64,000 nt of DNA, from contig CAJGDP010000008.1 of NCBI GenBank assembly GCA_904502235.1, forward strand, positions 8,772-72,771, given 5' to 3'. This DNA is from an uncultured Bacteroidaceae bacterium (GTDB taxonomy: Bacteria; Bacteroidota; Bacteroidia; Bacteroidales; Bacteroidaceae). Made by a program: the position numbers and the translations under genes. The first letter of the stretch is position 1. Every line of letters begins with the position of its first letter. The notes beneath the pieces were generated by a model, which made no database searches, was not told the origin of the DNA, and saw only the letters and a program-made list of their open reading frames with translations. Of the stretch, positions 63,117-64,000 are shown piece by piece.

Positions 63117-63359
63117 ATGAAAAGTAGAAAGAACAATATCACACTCGAAGATGTACATAATGAGACCCTGGAACTTTTCCACCGCCTGATAGGACGGCTC
63201 GAGAAGCTCACCCACGACTGTGAAGACCCCGGCACAATAAACCAGGCTCTTAAAACCACAGCCGATTTCCTTGTAAAACTGAATAAGGAGCGCGACCAGA
63301 CCGACGACGATCTTGGAGCACTCCTTCAGCAGACCATCCGCGGAATAGAGGGGAATTAG
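63117..63359 (+). CDS. Small divergent helical protein (80 aa), possible terminase-small-subunit-like
   Basis: An 80-residue acidic helical protein (EDVHNETLELFHRLIGRLEKL, then EDPGTINQALKTTADFLVKLNKERDQ). The pattern of a dimerising helix pair with an internal FLVKLN resembles small terminase subunits of T7-like podoviruses, and the position beside a phage module is suggestive. This is weak, and it could be an unrelated small regulator. It diverges from the 173-aa gene across about 145 bp that contains two TTGGTGC words. Confidence 0.4.
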   Translation: MKSRKNNITLEDVHNETLELFHRLIGRLEKLTHDCEDPGTINQALKTTADFLVKLNKERDQTDDDLGALLQQTIRGIEGN

Positions 63360-63443
63360 AAGTCTGCGGCATTCTTTTTCATTTATTTTGTCCGATAGCT
63401 TAAAAAAAATGCTAAAAAAAGTTCAACGGAATAATTATTTCAA

Positions 63444-63451
63444 TAATTTTG
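63444..63451 (+). promoter_or_regulatory. nagA promoter -7 box
   Basis: TAATTTTG, matching TAnnTTTG, about 73 bp before the ATG at 63525. Confidence 0.55.
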
Positions 63452-63524
63452 TAAAAGATTGCTGTTGGAATGCAATCCAAAACACAGAATTGACAACAAA
63501 TACATATAATTAACCGCAAACATT

Positions 63525-64000
63525 ATGCTTAAGCAAATTATCAATGCCAAAATCCTTACTCCACAAGGTTGGCTGAAAGACGGATCGGTTATCATGAGAG
63601 ATAACAAGATTCTTGAAGTTACAAACTGCGACCTTGCTGTCATTGGAGCAGAAGTTGTTGATGCCAAAGGTATGTACGTTGTACCCGGCGGTGTGGAAAT
63701 TCACATCCACGGTGGTGGCGGATGCGACTTTATGGAAGGAACAGAAGAGGCTTTCCGCGGAGCTATCAAAGCTCACATGAAGCACGGTACAACAAGTATC
63801 TTCCCCACTCTTTCTTCATCAACAGTTCCTATGATTGAGGCTGCTGCCGAGACATGTACAAAACTTATGGCTGAACCAAACAGCCCTGTACTTGGTCTTC
63901 ACCTCGAAGGTCATTACCTCAATATGGCAATGGCAGGCGGTCAGTTGCCCGAGAACATCAAGGATCCCGATCCAAACGAATACATTCCTCTTGTAGAGAA
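63525..64000 (+). CDS. nagA: N-acetylglucosamine-6-phosphate deacetylase (3' part missing)
   Basis: The first 158 codons of NagA, which removes the acetyl group of GlcNAc-6-P to give glucosamine-6-P. The metal-binding H-x-H is His60/His62 in VVPGGVEIHIHGGGG, followed by MKHGTTSIFPTLS and LGLHLEGHYLNM. The last contains the family LEG metal/substrate motif with His-Tyr in place of the more common Pro-Phe. It continues past the window. It could use GlcNAc released by the GH20 enzyme. Confidence 0.93.
   Translation, partial: MLKQIINAKILTPQGWLKDGSVIMRDNKILEVTNCDLAVIGAEVVDAKGMYVVPGGVEIHIHGGGGCDFMEGTEEAFRGAIKAHMKHGTTSIFPTLSSSTVPMIEAAAETCTKLMAEPNSPVLGLHLEGHYLNMAMAGGQLPENIKDPDPNEYIPLVE

Larger units (their letters stand above)
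55712..63359 (-). mobile_element. Phage-derived structural module (portal, giant protein, ejection-like)
   Basis: Four intact minus-strand genes (173 aa, 88 aa, 1,496 aa, 645 aa) run towards a shared terminator, with one small plus-strand gene diverging at the left of the group's promoter side. The portal and the giant metalloprotease protein have podovirus/crAss-like character. No capsid, large terminase, integrase, tail, lysis or replication gene is visible, and no clear att repeats flank it. Base composition is like the neighbours. It is either a degraded but intact-framed prophage piece or a kept, domesticated module. Confidence 0.6.

Noticed and set aside
55629..63524. Complete prophage with att sites
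   Set aside because: No integrase, capsid, large terminase or lysis genes are present, and no long flanking direct repeats were found by eye.

Overview
The window looks like a chromosomal segment of a gut or oral type Bacteroidales (Bacteroidota). The signs are promoters of the TTTG-N19-TAnnTTTG class, a BspA-like leucine-rich-repeat surface protein with InlB-type repeats and a type IX secretion-like C-terminal tail, lipoprotein peptidases, an AspT/AspD aspartate:alanine system, and family relationships throughout. I cannot name the species from the sequence alone. Most of the window is ordinary housekeeping chromosome with short intergenic gaps and many hairpin terminators. Three parts are less ordinary: the surface-protein cassette at 38.6-42.0 kb, the gene-free AT-rich stretch at 25.7-26.8 kb, and the phage-like module at 55.7-63.4 kb.

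Region by region. 0-3.5 kb is a minus-strand operon: SDR oxidoreductase, ALDH3-type aldehyde dehydrogenase, BASS-family transporter, PlsC-like acyltransferase (cut by the window edge). 3.6-6.5 kb holds an MscS channel, a hotdog thioesterase, a candidate structured RNA with a strong terminator, and panB. 6.5-10.7 kb is minus strand: prs, a ThiE/TenI-like protein, and an agmatine-to-putrescine operon (DUF2148 protein, aguA, aguB). 10.9-16.8 kb holds an M16 protease, a TlpA-type thioredoxin, a patatin, a dihydrouridine synthase and a small lipoprotein. 17-25.7 kb holds an aminotransferase, a TPR protein, gyrA, trmD, pyrD/pyrK and an XRE regulator. 25.7-26.8 kb has no gene but carries palindromes. 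26.8-38.5 kb holds a GH20 hexosaminidase, an aminotransferase, ettA, a patatin/barrel outer-membrane protein, tRNA-Arg(ACG), an M3 peptidase, a C_GCAxxG_C_C protein, a small winged-helix protein and galE.

38.6-42 kb holds the LRR surface protein, split by a frameshift in an A8 tract, and a 62-aa companion. The cassette is bracketed by two copies of a 55-bp repeat whose hairpin loop is inverted in one copy. 42-45.4 kb is the aspT-aspD operon, which is expected to generate proton motive force by aspartate decarboxylation and exchange for alanine. 45.4-49.5 kb has a two-component system divergent from a Na/Pi cotransporter, with four 11-bp-spaced repeats in between that look like a response-regulator operator. 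49.5-55.6 kb has maeB, a TIGR02757 protein, dapA and ligA. 55.7-63 kb is a minus-strand module of intact phage-type genes: portal, a 1,496-aa protein with an HEVVGH metalloprotease motif, an 88-aa protein and an ejection-like 173-aa protein. No recognisable capsid, tail, large terminase or integrase genes accompany it. A small divergent gene precedes the start of nagA at the right edge.

The portal/giant-protein module is the best candidate for an undescribed system. It may be a domesticated or satellite-type DNA-delivery module rather than a decaying prophage, because its reading frames are intact.
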